Part shown: positions 1 through 6,008 of the stretch, piece after piece | Position numbering within the stretch: position 1 is the stretch's first letter | Layout of the letters: every line of letters begins with the position of its first letter | From: Sphingobacterium thalpophilum | GTDB lineage: Bacteria > Bacteroidota > Bacteroidia > Flavobacteriales > Flavobacteriaceae | Direction of reading: 5' to 3' | NCBI GenBank assembly: GCA_943328865.2 | Contig: CALQBR020000026.1 | Location: 1-9,406 of the forward strand | Length of the DNA stretch: 9,406 nucleotides | The notes under the pieces: generated by a model | Told to the model about the DNA's origin: nothing | Database searches by the model: none | The model's input: only the letters and a program-made list of their open reading frames with translations | Translations under genes and position numbers: made by a program

Positions 1-275
1 CGAGAGGCTTGTGCCAAATCGCGTTGGGTAACAATTCCTAAACGAGCACTTAAACTTTGGAGTAGTAAAGCCATAAGGTTACTCATTAATAGAACCCACA
101 GTAAGGCGTAGCCAAATTGACTTCCTCCGGCAATATCGGTGGCCCAATTTCCAGGATCCATATAACCAACACTAATCAAATAAGCCGGACCAAAAAAAGC
201 AAGTATTTTTTTAAAAACCGATTTTTTGTCCTGAGTCGTTACGGACTGGTTAACTTCTTCTAAAGAATTCGTCAT
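1..275 (-). CDS. mntH: Nramp-family divalent metal transporter MntH, N-terminal part (runs off the left edge)
   Basis: Reading the minus strand from the ATG at 275-273 gives an open frame of about 91 residues that continues past the window edge, so the C-terminal three quarters or more are missing. After a short polar N-terminus comes the Nramp first-helix signature: [15 protein letters not shown], with the DPGN metal-binding motif at residues 40-43, then [17 protein letters not shown] and a second hydrophobic stretch followed by [18 protein letters not shown]. These are the usual landmarks of the proton-coupled Mn(II)/Fe(II) importers of the inner membrane. The family assignment is firm. The preferred metal is not shown by the sequence, although manganese is usual for bacterial members. 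It is transcribed divergently from the zinc-type gene block that starts at 628. Confidence 0.93.
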   Translation of the reverse strand, partial: MTNSLEEVNQSVTTQDKKSVFKKILAFFGPAYLISVGYMDPGNWATDIAGGSQFGYALLWVLLMSNLMALLLQSLSARLGIVTQRDLAQAS

Positions 276-293
276 AAGGTTCAGATTTTAAAA

Positions 294-301
294 CAAATAT
301 A
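294..301 (-). promoter_or_regulatory. Probable -7 element of the mntH promoter
   Basis: The minus strand reads TATATTTG here, a perfect match to the Bacteroidota -7 consensus TAnnTTTG, 18 bases upstream of the mntH start codon. A clear TTTG/TTG -33 partner is not visible; the expected position is a T-run. The call rests on the -7 match and its position. Confidence 0.5.
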
Positions 302-328
302 TCATTTTTTTAATTTAAAAAAATATTT

Positions 329-344
329 TTTAGGCGCGTCTAAA
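329..344. promoter_or_regulatory. Candidate DtxR/MntR-type operator upstream of mntH
   Basis: TTTAGGCGCGTCTAAA is a 16-bp palindrome with one mismatched pair (seven of eight positions pair). It lies just upstream of where the mntH -33 element should be. The outer TTTAG...CTAAA arms resemble the TTAGG...CCTAA type of site bound by DtxR-family metal regulators, and MntR of that family commonly controls mntH. No regulator gene of this family is in the window, so the link is inference. Confidence 0.4.
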
Positions 345-364
345 TTCTAAGCGCGCTATCTTGA

Positions 365-425
365 AAAGGCAGATACAAGAACTGGGTACAATTTGGGGTC
401 CATTTTAATTCTGTTTTCTGCCTTT
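365..425. repeat. Imperfect inverted repeat / potential stem-loop between the divergent promoters
   Basis: The arms 365-381 and 409-425 pair at 14 of 17 positions, with a perfect outer 9 bp (AAAGGCAGA / TCTGCCTTT), and enclose a 27-nt loop. The octamer GTACAATT occurs in the loop (386-393) and again at 452-459. It has no U-tract typical of a terminator and lies at a position where neither flanking gene should end. It could be a regulatory structure, a small RNA, or the worn end of a mobile element; I cannot decide between these. Confidence 0.4.
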
Positions 426-554
426 AATGCTCAAATTAACACTGTAAATCAGTACAATTGACCCTTTTTCATAGGCACGAATGGAAAAAGAGAAGCGATA
501 AAAGAAAAAACAACAAAGAATAAATAAAAACTCAGTAGAATACAATCAAATACT

Positions 555-573
555 AACGCAACAATGTTGCGTT
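555..573. promoter_or_regulatory. Probable Zur operator (perfect 9-1-9 palindrome) of the merC-led operon
   Basis: AACGCAACAATGTTGCGTT is an exact palindrome around a single central base (564). A 9-1-9 or 7-1-7 layout is typical of Fur/Zur-family operators. It contains the TTG (567-569) that is the best -33 element of the downstream promoter, so binding here would block RNA polymerase. A Fur-family gene with zinc-type features is encoded at 4937-5350 in the same gene series, which makes it the natural binder. I find no other copy of the GCAACA-n-TGTTGC core in the window. Confidence 0.7.
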
Positions 574-595
574 TATAATAATAATAGTATATTTG
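567..595 (+). promoter_or_regulatory. Bacteroidota-type promoter of the merC-cobW-thrS operon
   Basis: TTG at 567-569, 18 bases of spacer, and TATATTTG at 588-595 match the TTG-N17-23-TAnnTTTG consensus of flavobacterial promoters. Transcription would start near 600-603, giving a leader of about 25 nt before the merC ATG at 628. The -33 element sits inside the palindrome at 555-573, implying repression by steric exclusion. Confidence 0.72.
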
Positions 596-608
596 CAACT
601 TAATTGCA
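594..608. promoter_or_regulatory. Possible second, weaker copy of the operator over the transcription start
   Basis: TGCAACTTAATTGCA is a 7-1-7 near-palindrome with one mismatched pair, sharing the GCAAC half-site core with the stronger box. Its centre (601) is 37 bp from that of the strong box and coincides with the predicted transcription start. It may be an auxiliary site, but a short AT-rich near-palindrome can arise by chance. Confidence 0.35.
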
Positions 609-627
609 TTAAGTAGATCAAGTAAAA

Positions 628-978
628 ATGAAAAAAAAATCAACTTCCGTTTTAGACATATTAGGAATTTCCAGTGCTGGTTTGTGCATGATTCACTGTT
701 TACTTTTTCCTGTTTTGAGCATTTTACCCTTTGCGTTTCAGAATAATCACTGGATTGATGTTGGTTTCGCTTGCATCGGAATGTTTGTGGTTTCTAAAAT
801 AGTTCGAACTGAGACCACGAATACCGTAAAAATCATACTCACAACGGCCATCTGCCTCGTTATCATTGGAGTCTTTATTGAAATCATGTGGAAGATCAAC
901 AACCAAATGGTACTTATAGGTGGACTTACCATGATTATAGGCCACATTTTAAACTATAGATCACACTCTAAACAATAA
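628..978 (+). CDS. MerC-domain integral membrane protein
   Basis: A 116-residue, strongly hydrophobic protein with about four predicted membrane segments (roughly 11-35, 43-60, 67-88 and 94-110). The first carries the MerC-type motif C20-x-x-H23-C24 followed by LLFP, and the C-terminus has the family-typical GHILNYR ending with H106 and H113. MerC proteins were first known as inner-membrane mercury carriers, but MerC-domain proteins without a mer operon are common and often sit beside Zur and COG0523 genes. No other mer gene is present, so a role in zinc or general metal movement is more likely than mercury resistance; this is inference. It is first in the operon, about 25 nt behind the proposed transcription start, with no recognisable Shine-Dalgarno sequence, as is common in this phylum. 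The next gene starts 17 bp downstream. Confidence 0.85.
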   Translation: MKKKSTSVLDILGISSAGLCMIHCLLFPVLSILPFAFQNNHWIDVGFACIGMFVVSKIVRTETTNTVKIILTTAICLVIIGVFIEIMWKINNQMVLIGGLTMIIGHILNYRSHSKQ

Positions 979-995
979 ATGCGCATGATATTCAG

Positions 996-1940
996 ATGAA
1001 AGAACAAGAAAAAAGAATTAACGTCTATATCATTACAGGCTTTCTAGGTGCTGGAAAAACAACACTATTAAACCACTTACTCAAACAATTTCAACTTTCA
1101 AGAAACGTTGTAATAGAGAATGAGTTTGGAAAGATTAATATAGATGCCACCTTAGTAAATGAAAACTACGAATCGGTTTTTGAGCTTACCAATGGCTGTA
1201 TTTGTTGTTCAATAAACAACCAATTGCTCGAAACGTTGAATGATATTAGCTCATTAACAAATAAGCCTAAAAACATTTTTATAGAAACAACGGGAATTGC
1301 GGATGCCGGCGAAATAGCTGCAAACTTTACGCCGCTTTATATGCATCCTATTTTCAGTTTAAAAAAGATAATTACGGTTATTGATGCTGAAAATTTCTTC
1401 TCTTATAGAGAAACGAATGCTGTAATCACGAAACAAATAGTAGCAGCAGACTGTATTCTAATAAATAAGGGAACTGATAAAAATTCAATACTGATTGAAG
1501 TCATTAAAAAAGAGGTGCGGGCAATGAACCCTTTCGCAAAAATTCACCTTTCTACCGATGGTTTTTTAGATTGGGCTTATCTAAAAACAATAAATGCAGA
1601 TAAGGTAATCCATTCCAATGGTCCTCAAAATATTGAAGTTGGCCATAAAATAAAAACGGTCTTATATGAAACCGATGATTTATTTGACATTCAAAAACTA
1701 AAATACGAGTTATTCAGACACCTGTTTTTGTACTACCATCAGATTTATAGGATTAAAGGCAATGTATTAAATGAGTCCAAACAAGTTTTCTTGGTGCAAA
1801 CTGTAGGAAAAACAGTAACCATTTCTCCAAAAAATAAGATTATAATTGGCAAGAGTCAGTTGGTATTTATAGGAAAAGAAATAACAGACAATACCATAAA
1901 GAGGATTGTAAAAGGAACTAACATAAAATTAGCTTCTTAA
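996..1940 (+). CDS. COG0523/CobW-family GTPase, putative zinc metallochaperone
   Basis: A 314-residue G3E GTPase. Visible motifs are Walker A GFLGAGKT (15-22), switch region with ENEFG (41-45), the family's metal-binding CxCC in GCICC (C68, C70, C71), and Walker B-like ETTGIAD (97-103). A C-terminal CobW domain covers about 215-310, including the stretch HLFLYYHQIYRIKG. COG0523 proteins hydrolyse GTP and are thought to deliver metals to client enzymes; in Bacillus subtilis the zinc-starvation member ZagA (YciC) acts on FolE, and a folE lies downstream here. The position behind merC and in front of thrS and folE supports a zinc role rather than cobalamin synthesis or nitrile hydratase maturation. 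One oddity is that the guanine-specificity motif reads NKGTD (157-161), i.e. NKxxD instead of NKxD. There is no His-rich tail. The in-frame ATG at 996 is preferred; the ATG at 979 is in another frame and soon stops. Confidence 0.9.
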   Translation: MKEQEKRINVYIITGFLGAGKTTLLNHLLKQFQLSRNVVIENEFGKINIDATLVNENYESVFELTNGCICCSINNQLLETLNDISSLTNKPKNIFIETTGIADAGEIAANFTPLYMHPIFSLKKIITVIDAENFFSYRETNAVITKQIVAADCILINKGTDKNSILIEVIKKEVRAMNPFAKIHLSTDGFLDWAYLKTINADKVIHSNGPQNIEVGHKIKTVLYETDDLFDIQKLKYELFRHLFLYYHQIYRIKGNVLNESKQVFLVQTVGKTVTISPKNKIIIGKSQLVFIGKEITDNTIKRIVKGTNIKLAS

Positions 1941-1974
1941 TTAACTTAAAAGCGACCCATAAAATGTAATCAAT

Positions 1975-3906
1975 ATGAAAACAATATTTCTGCCTTCGGG
2001 AACATCTAAAACTTTCGAAAGCGAATCCATTTCCATTCTCGATGTGGCCCAATCCATAAGCCATTCATTGGCTAAAGAAGTACTTGTAGCTGAGGTGAAT
2101 GACGAAATTATTGACCATAACACCCCTATTCCAAACGATGCAAAAGTTAATTTACTGACCTGGAATGATGAAAGTGGCAAGAATGCTTTTTGGCATACCA
2201 CAGCACACCTATTAGGAGCGGCGCTTCAGTCATTGTATCCAGAGGTCCTTTTAGGCACCGGACCGGCTATTGAAAACGGATTTTATTATGATGCTGATTT
2301 TGGAGACTACAAATTTTCCGCTAATGATTTTATAGCCGTAGAAAATAAAATGCTCGAATTAGCAAAGCAAAAACTGGGTAACAAAAGAAAACTAATTACT
2401 AAAGAAGAAGCAATTGCATTTTACACCAAGAATCACAATCCTTATAAACTTGAACTAATAGAAGGGTTATCGGATGAAAAGATAACCTTTTATGAGACGG
2501 GTAATTTTGTCGATTTATGTGCAGGACCACATATTCCAGAAACCTCCATCATCAAGGCGATAAAAATAACGTCAACTTCTGGTGCTTATTGGCGTGCCAA
2601 CGAAAACAACAAAATGCTTACCCGAATATATGGGATTTCGTTTCCCAAAAAAGCAGAATTAGAAACCTATCTAGAAGCGTTAGAAAAAGAAAAACAACGA
2701 GATCATCGCAAACTCGGGAAAGAGCTGGATTTGTTTTACTTTGATGAAGAGGTAGGTATGGGCTTGCCTTTATGGGCGCCAAAAGGAGAAGCATTACGTC
2801 AGAATTTGATTGGTTTTCTCAAGAAGATTCAAACTAGAGCTGGATATCAACATGTTGCTAGTCCGCACATTGGTAAAAAAGAACTCTATATTACTTCAGG
2901 CCATTATGCGAAGTACGGACAAGATGCTTTTCAGCCTATTAAAACCCCTGCAGAGGGCGAAGAATTTTTCTTAAAACCCATGAACTGTCCGCACCATTGT
3001 AAAATATTTGACGCAAAACCCAAAAGTTATAAGGAAATGCCCATAAAATATGCCGAATTTGGAACCGTGTACCGATACGAACAAAGTGGTGAATTACATG
3101 GATTAACTCGAGTTAGAGGGTTTACTCAAGATGATGCGCACCTTTTTTGTCGCCCCGATCAACTTAAAGACGAATTCTTAAAGGTGGTGGATTTAGTTAA
3201 CTTGGTTTATACCAAATTAGGGTTTAATGAATTCCAAACTCAAATTTCGTTACGTGATCCAAATCATAAAGAAAAATATTTGGGTACAGACGAAATGTGG
3301 ATTTTAGCTGAGAATGCGATAGTTGAAGCCACACAAGAAAGAGGAATGAAAACCACTACTAAAGAGGGAGAAGCCGCTTTTTACGGCCCGAAGCTTGATT
3401 TTATGGTGCGAGATGCTATTGGTAGAAAATGGCAAATCGGCACTATTCAAGTTGATTATATGATGCCTGAGAACTTCAACCTTACTTATATAGGGGCTGA
3501 CAATGCACCTCATAGACCTATTATGATTCATCGAGCATTATTTGGTTCTATGGAACGATTTATTGCCTTACTTATTGAAAATAATGGGGGCAATTTTCCG
3601 GTGTGGCTGGCACCTAATAAAGTAACAATATTGCCCATTTCCAGCAAATACATTCCATATTGCCAGCAAATAGCCAATGAAATTAATGAAACCTTAGATT
3701 TACAAATTGAGGTTGATGAACGAGAGGAAAAAATAGGACGTAAAATTCGGGATGCAGAAATTCAAAAAACTCCTTATATGCTTATTGTTGGAGAGATAGA
3801 GTCTGCAGAAAATAAGGTTTCCATACGAAAACATGGTGAAGGTGACAAAGGAATGATTTTAGTGTCTGAGTTTATTGCCACACTTAAAAATGAAATTAAA
3901 ATATAA
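1975..3906 (+). CDS. thrS: Threonyl-tRNA synthetase, probable low-zinc second copy
   Basis: Full-length bacterial ThrRS (643 residues). The order is TGS domain (about 1-62), editing domain (about 65-225), class II catalytic core (about 245-540) and anticodon-binding domain (about 545-643). The editing residues are all present: H74 and H78 of the HxxxH motif, D180, C182 and H186. The catalytic zinc ligands are also present: C338 in MNCPHH, H389 in QDDAHLF and H519 in MIHRALFGSMERF. It therefore should charge tRNA-Thr with zinc and proofread Ser-tRNA-Thr. It starts 34 bp after the GTPase gene and is probably cotranscribed. A thrS inside a zinc-responsive block is usually an extra copy; cyanobacteria have a Zur-regulated second ThrRS. 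Whether the genome has another thrS cannot be seen here, but the context predicts it. Confidence 0.95.
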   Translation: MKTIFLPSGTSKTFESESISILDVAQSISHSLAKEVLVAEVNDEIIDHNTPIPNDAKVNLLTWNDESGKNAFWHTTAHLLGAALQSLYPEVLLGTGPAIENGFYYDADFGDYKFSANDFIAVENKMLELAKQKLGNKRKLITKEEAIAFYTKNHNPYKLELIEGLSDEKITFYETGNFVDLCAGPHIPETSIIKAIKITSTSGAYWRANENNKMLTRIYGISFPKKAELETYLEALEKEKQRDHRKLGKELDLFYFDEEVGMGLPLWAPKGEALRQNLIGFLKKIQTRAGYQHVASPHIGKKELYITSGHYAKYGQDAFQPIKTPAEGEEFFLKPMNCPHHCKIFDAKPKSYKEMPIKYAEFGTVYRYEQSGELHGLTRVRGFTQDDAHLFCRPDQLKDEFLKVVDLVNLVYTKLGFNEFQTQISLRDPNHKEKYLGTDEMWILAENAIVEATQERGMKTTTKEGEAAFYGPKLDFMVRDAIGRKWQIGTIQVDYMMPENFNLTYIGADNAPHRPIMIHRALFGSMERFIALLIENNGGNFPVWLAPNKVTILPISSKYIPYCQQIANEINETLDLQIEVDEREEKIGRKIRDAEIQKTPYMLIVGEIESAENKVSIRKHGEGDKGMILVSEFIATLKNEIKI

Positions 3907-4041
3907 TTTTAACAAGCAATGCTATAAGAAAGCTTAGATTCAATTAATAATAAAAGGTGTTAATTAATTTCATTTTGAACCCATCTAAAGATGAATCAAG
4001 TGAATATGATGCTGTATATTGTTGAATAAAGAATCGTAATC

Positions 4042-4267
4042 ATGATAAGTAAAACGGCTATTACTTTGGTAAAATTGTATCAGATAATTGTATCTCCCTT
4101 GTTAGGAAATAACTGTCGTCACGAACCCCAGTTGTTCTCATTATATGATTCAAGCAATTCAGGAATAGGGATCCTTAAAAGGAATCTATTTAGGAATGAA
4201 AAGAATGTGTAAATATCAACCATGGGGAACTCATGGCTATAACCCTGTACCTAAAAAAAATATTTAA
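4042..4267 (+). pseudogene. yidD: yidD (membrane protein insertion efficiency factor), frameshifted and interrupted
   Basis: The apparent gap between thrS and folE contains a decayed yidD. From the ATG at 4042 the frame gives KLYQIIVSPLLGNNCRHEP, the characteristic YidD N-terminus. An extra C in the CCCC run at 4126-4129 then shifts the frame. In the next frame 4130-4165 gives SCSHYMIQAIQE, followed by an in-frame TAG at 4166-4168, and then GSLKGIYLGMKRM (4169-4207) and CKYQPWGTHGYNPVPKK up to the TAA at 4265-4267. Repaired, it would be about 74 residues, the normal length, with the conserved C..C.HY, LKG...KR and PWG..GY.PVP blocks. YidD is a small membrane-associated protein thought to help YidC-dependent insertion. 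Two separate lesions make sequencing error unlikely to explain everything. The remaining 3907-4041 shows no gene that I can support. Confidence 0.85.
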
Positions 4268-4284
4268 AAAAGAAAAAAAAGGAA

Positions 4285-4935
4285 ATGGAAAATTACGAAA
4301 GATTTGAGATCACGGGTGACAATCATATTGGAACCGCTATAGAAACACCACTTCGCAAAGATGCTTTTGAAAAGTCAGACAATGAAAAAATTGCAATCAT
4401 TCAAGAACATTATAAAGGCATAATGGAAACCTTAGGACTTGATTTAGATGATGATAGCTTAAGCGGTACACCATATCGGGTGGCAAAAATGTATGTGAAA
4501 GAGCTGTTTTCAGGTTTAGATCCCAGAAACAAACCATCCTTATCTGTATTTGACAACAAATATGAGTATAATAAAATGTTAGTTGAAAGCGACATTACAT
4601 TTAACTCTTCTTGCGAACACCATTTTTTACCTATTATAGGAAAAGCGCATGTGGGTTATATCTCATCAGGTAAAGTCATTGGATTGTCAAAAATTAATAG
4701 AGTTGTACAATATTACGGTCGTAGGCCACAAGTACAAGAGAGAATGACTATGCAAATTTTTAACGAACTGAAATCCGCCTTACAAACAGAGGATGTAATT
4801 GTAGTTGTAGTAGCTGAACATTTGTGTGTTTCTAGTCGTGGTGTAAATGACCTCTCTAGTAAAACAACCACTATAGAGTTTGGAGGACAATTTAAGGATG
4901 CTCAAATCAGAAATGATTTTTTTAAGTTGATTTAA
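4285..4935 (+). CDS. folE: GTP cyclohydrolase I, type IA
   Basis: A 216-residue FolE, which converts GTP to 7,8-dihydroneopterin triphosphate, the entry to folate, biopterin and (in many bacteria) queuosine precursors. The zinc ligands of the E. coli enzyme are all present at identical numbers: C110 and H113 in CEHHF, and C181 in HLCVSSRG. The catalytic H112 and H179 are present, as are the GLSKINR and QVQERM substrate-binding blocks. The N-terminal 35 residues are variable, as usual. It is therefore the zinc-dependent form, not the zinc-independent FolE2. It is tightly coupled to the regulator gene downstream (one base between stop and start). Upstream is the yidD remnant. With the PTPS-family gene at 6009-6416 it could form a two-step pterin module. 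Given the setting it is probably an additional folE used at low zinc, which is inference. Confidence 0.93.
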   Translation: MENYERFEITGDNHIGTAIETPLRKDAFEKSDNEKIAIIQEHYKGIMETLGLDLDDDSLSGTPYRVAKMYVKELFSGLDPRNKPSLSVFDNKYEYNKMLVESDITFNSSCEHHFLPIIGKAHVGYISSGKVIGLSKINRVVQYYGRRPQVQERMTMQIFNELKSALQTEDVIVVVVAEHLCVSSRGVNDLSSKTTTIEFGGQFKDAQIRNDFFKLI

Positions 4936-4936
4936 C

Positions 4937-5350
4937 ATGATTAATTCTGTAATTCAATTACTTAAAAAGAACAGTCTGAAAGTAACTCAAAATAGAGTGG
5001 ACATTTTATTGGCTTTTATTTCTTCAGAAAAAGCATTTGCGTTATCTGATTTAGAAAAAAAATTTAACTTAATACACGATCGTTCTAGTATTTACAGAAG
5101 CTTAAAAACATTTTCTGAAAAGGCGATTTTAGAAAAATTTCATAATGCCTCTGGGATAACTATGTTTGTATTTAACCGCCATAAGCCGGGTTGTAATGGC
5201 GATTCTCATTTTAAATGTAATCATTGTGAAAATGTAGTCACGCTTCCTGATTTACCTAAAGAATACTTGGAAAAGTTAGGAAATAAAAAGACGGAGGCTA
5301 TTAATTTACTAATTGAGGGCACCTGTGAAAAATGTTTGAATCAAAGTTGA
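4937..5350 (+). CDS. zur: Fur-family transcriptional regulator, probable zinc sensor Zur
   Basis: A 137-residue Fur-family repressor. The N-terminal winged-helix domain (about 1-80) includes LKVTQNRVDIL and the recognition helix DRSSIYRSLKTF (48-59). The dimerisation domain has two CxxC pairs, C94/C97 and C130/C133, the structural zinc site. Candidate sensing ligands cluster just before it: H82, C86 and H91. A cysteine in this region is a feature of Zur rather than iron-sensing Fur, and the HHxHxx iron-type signature is absent. It starts one base after folE, so the two are translationally coupled. It most plausibly binds the palindrome at 555-573 and thus represses its own operon when zinc is sufficient. 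The family is firm; the metal is inferred from ligands and neighbours. Confidence 0.85.
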   Translation: MINSVIQLLKKNSLKVTQNRVDILLAFISSEKAFALSDLEKKFNLIHDRSSIYRSLKTFSEKAILEKFHNASGITMFVFNRHKPGCNGDSHFKCNHCENVVTLPDLPKEYLEKLGNKKTEAINLLIEGTCEKCLNQS

Positions 5351-5511
5351 AAGTAGAATTTATAAAAAGTAGTGCGCGTTTTAAACACTTTAATATGATT
5401 GTTAAGAATTTTAAATCATTTGAAAAAATCAAAATCTAACAAAATCCAATATCTTTCACGTCAATAATATTTAAAATTCCCCCTATTTTATAATTAAAAA
5501 ATAAGATTAAT

Positions 5512-5994
5512 ATGACATCTAAATTATCCTATTTAAATCCGAATGAAGTCCAATTGATAGACAGCATTAACGACCAAAAGTTGCTTGCAGTGAATTACTA
5601 TTATTGGATAAACAGCGCAAAACCTGCAGAAGAGTATTTTTTTATTGACGTAGTTGAAATGGTTTTTCAAGACCATCCATCCCTTTTTTTTAAAATCAAT
5701 GATGAAGATTCGGGGATAAATGTTACGACTGAATTTGAATTTGAGCACTATAATAAGCATTTACAGTTGGAATTTCAACAACAAATAAAGTTGAAGAAAG
5801 TAGCGGTTACCGAATCAAATATTTGGCAATCCGTTATACAAAATTCATTACAAAAAACAGATTTGGAAGAGGTAAAAGGTCAATTTTTGTCGTCTTATTT
5901 TATTTTTGATTTTAAAAGTGAGAAAATTGAACTTAGTTTTCATCCTGTTGAAGGATTATTAGTAGCTGAGTACGAAGATACTTTTGATAATTAG
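5512..5994 (+). CDS. Uncharacterised 160-residue protein in the zinc block
   Basis: I do not recognise this protein. It has 160 residues, no signal peptide or membrane segment, so it is probably cytoplasmic. It is rich in Phe, Tyr and acidic residues, with alternating patterns suggesting beta strands (for example FFIDVVEMVF, SYFIFDFKSEKIELSF), and ends in an acidic tail (EYEDTFDN). It has no cysteine at all and only a few scattered histidines, so it is not an obvious metal binder. The gene lies 161 bp behind zur, in a gap where I see no convincing promoter or terminator, and only 14 bp ahead of the PTPS gene, so it is likely cotranscribed with the latter. That coupling suggests a part in pterin or zinc-stress physiology, but nothing in the protein itself shows a function. 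Confidence 0.8.
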   Translation: MTSKLSYLNPNEVQLIDSINDQKLLAVNYYYWINSAKPAEEYFFIDVVEMVFQDHPSLFFKINDEDSGINVTTEFEFEHYNKHLQLEFQQQIKLKKVAVTESNIWQSVIQNSLQKTDLEEVKGQFLSSYFIFDFKSEKIELSFHPVEGLLVAEYEDTFDN

Positions 5995-6008
5995 CAATCA
6001 AACCTACT

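Noticed and set aside
449..643. Minus-strand 64-codon open frame in the divergent control region
   Set aside because: Low-complexity Phe/Tyr-rich translation of AT-rich DNA; it lies across the proposed operator and promoter and matches no family I know.
628..978. Mercury resistance operon because of the MerC domain
   Set aside because: No merA, merP, merT or MerR-type gene is nearby; the neighbours point to zinc.
4074..4094. Direct repeat ATTGTATC twice with a 5-bp gap, possible operator for folE
   Set aside because: It falls within the coding remnant of yidD and is short; the coding explanation is better.
4196..4267. A free-standing 23-residue peptide ending in GYNPVPKKNI, possibly a leader for folE
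   Set aside because: The sequence is the C-terminal end of YidD, in frame with the upstream remnant, so it is explained as part of the yidD pseudogene.
5418..5432. TTTGA-AAAAA-TCAAA inverted repeat behind zur as a terminator
   Set aside because: Only five AT-rich pairs and no T-run after it; expected by chance in this base composition.
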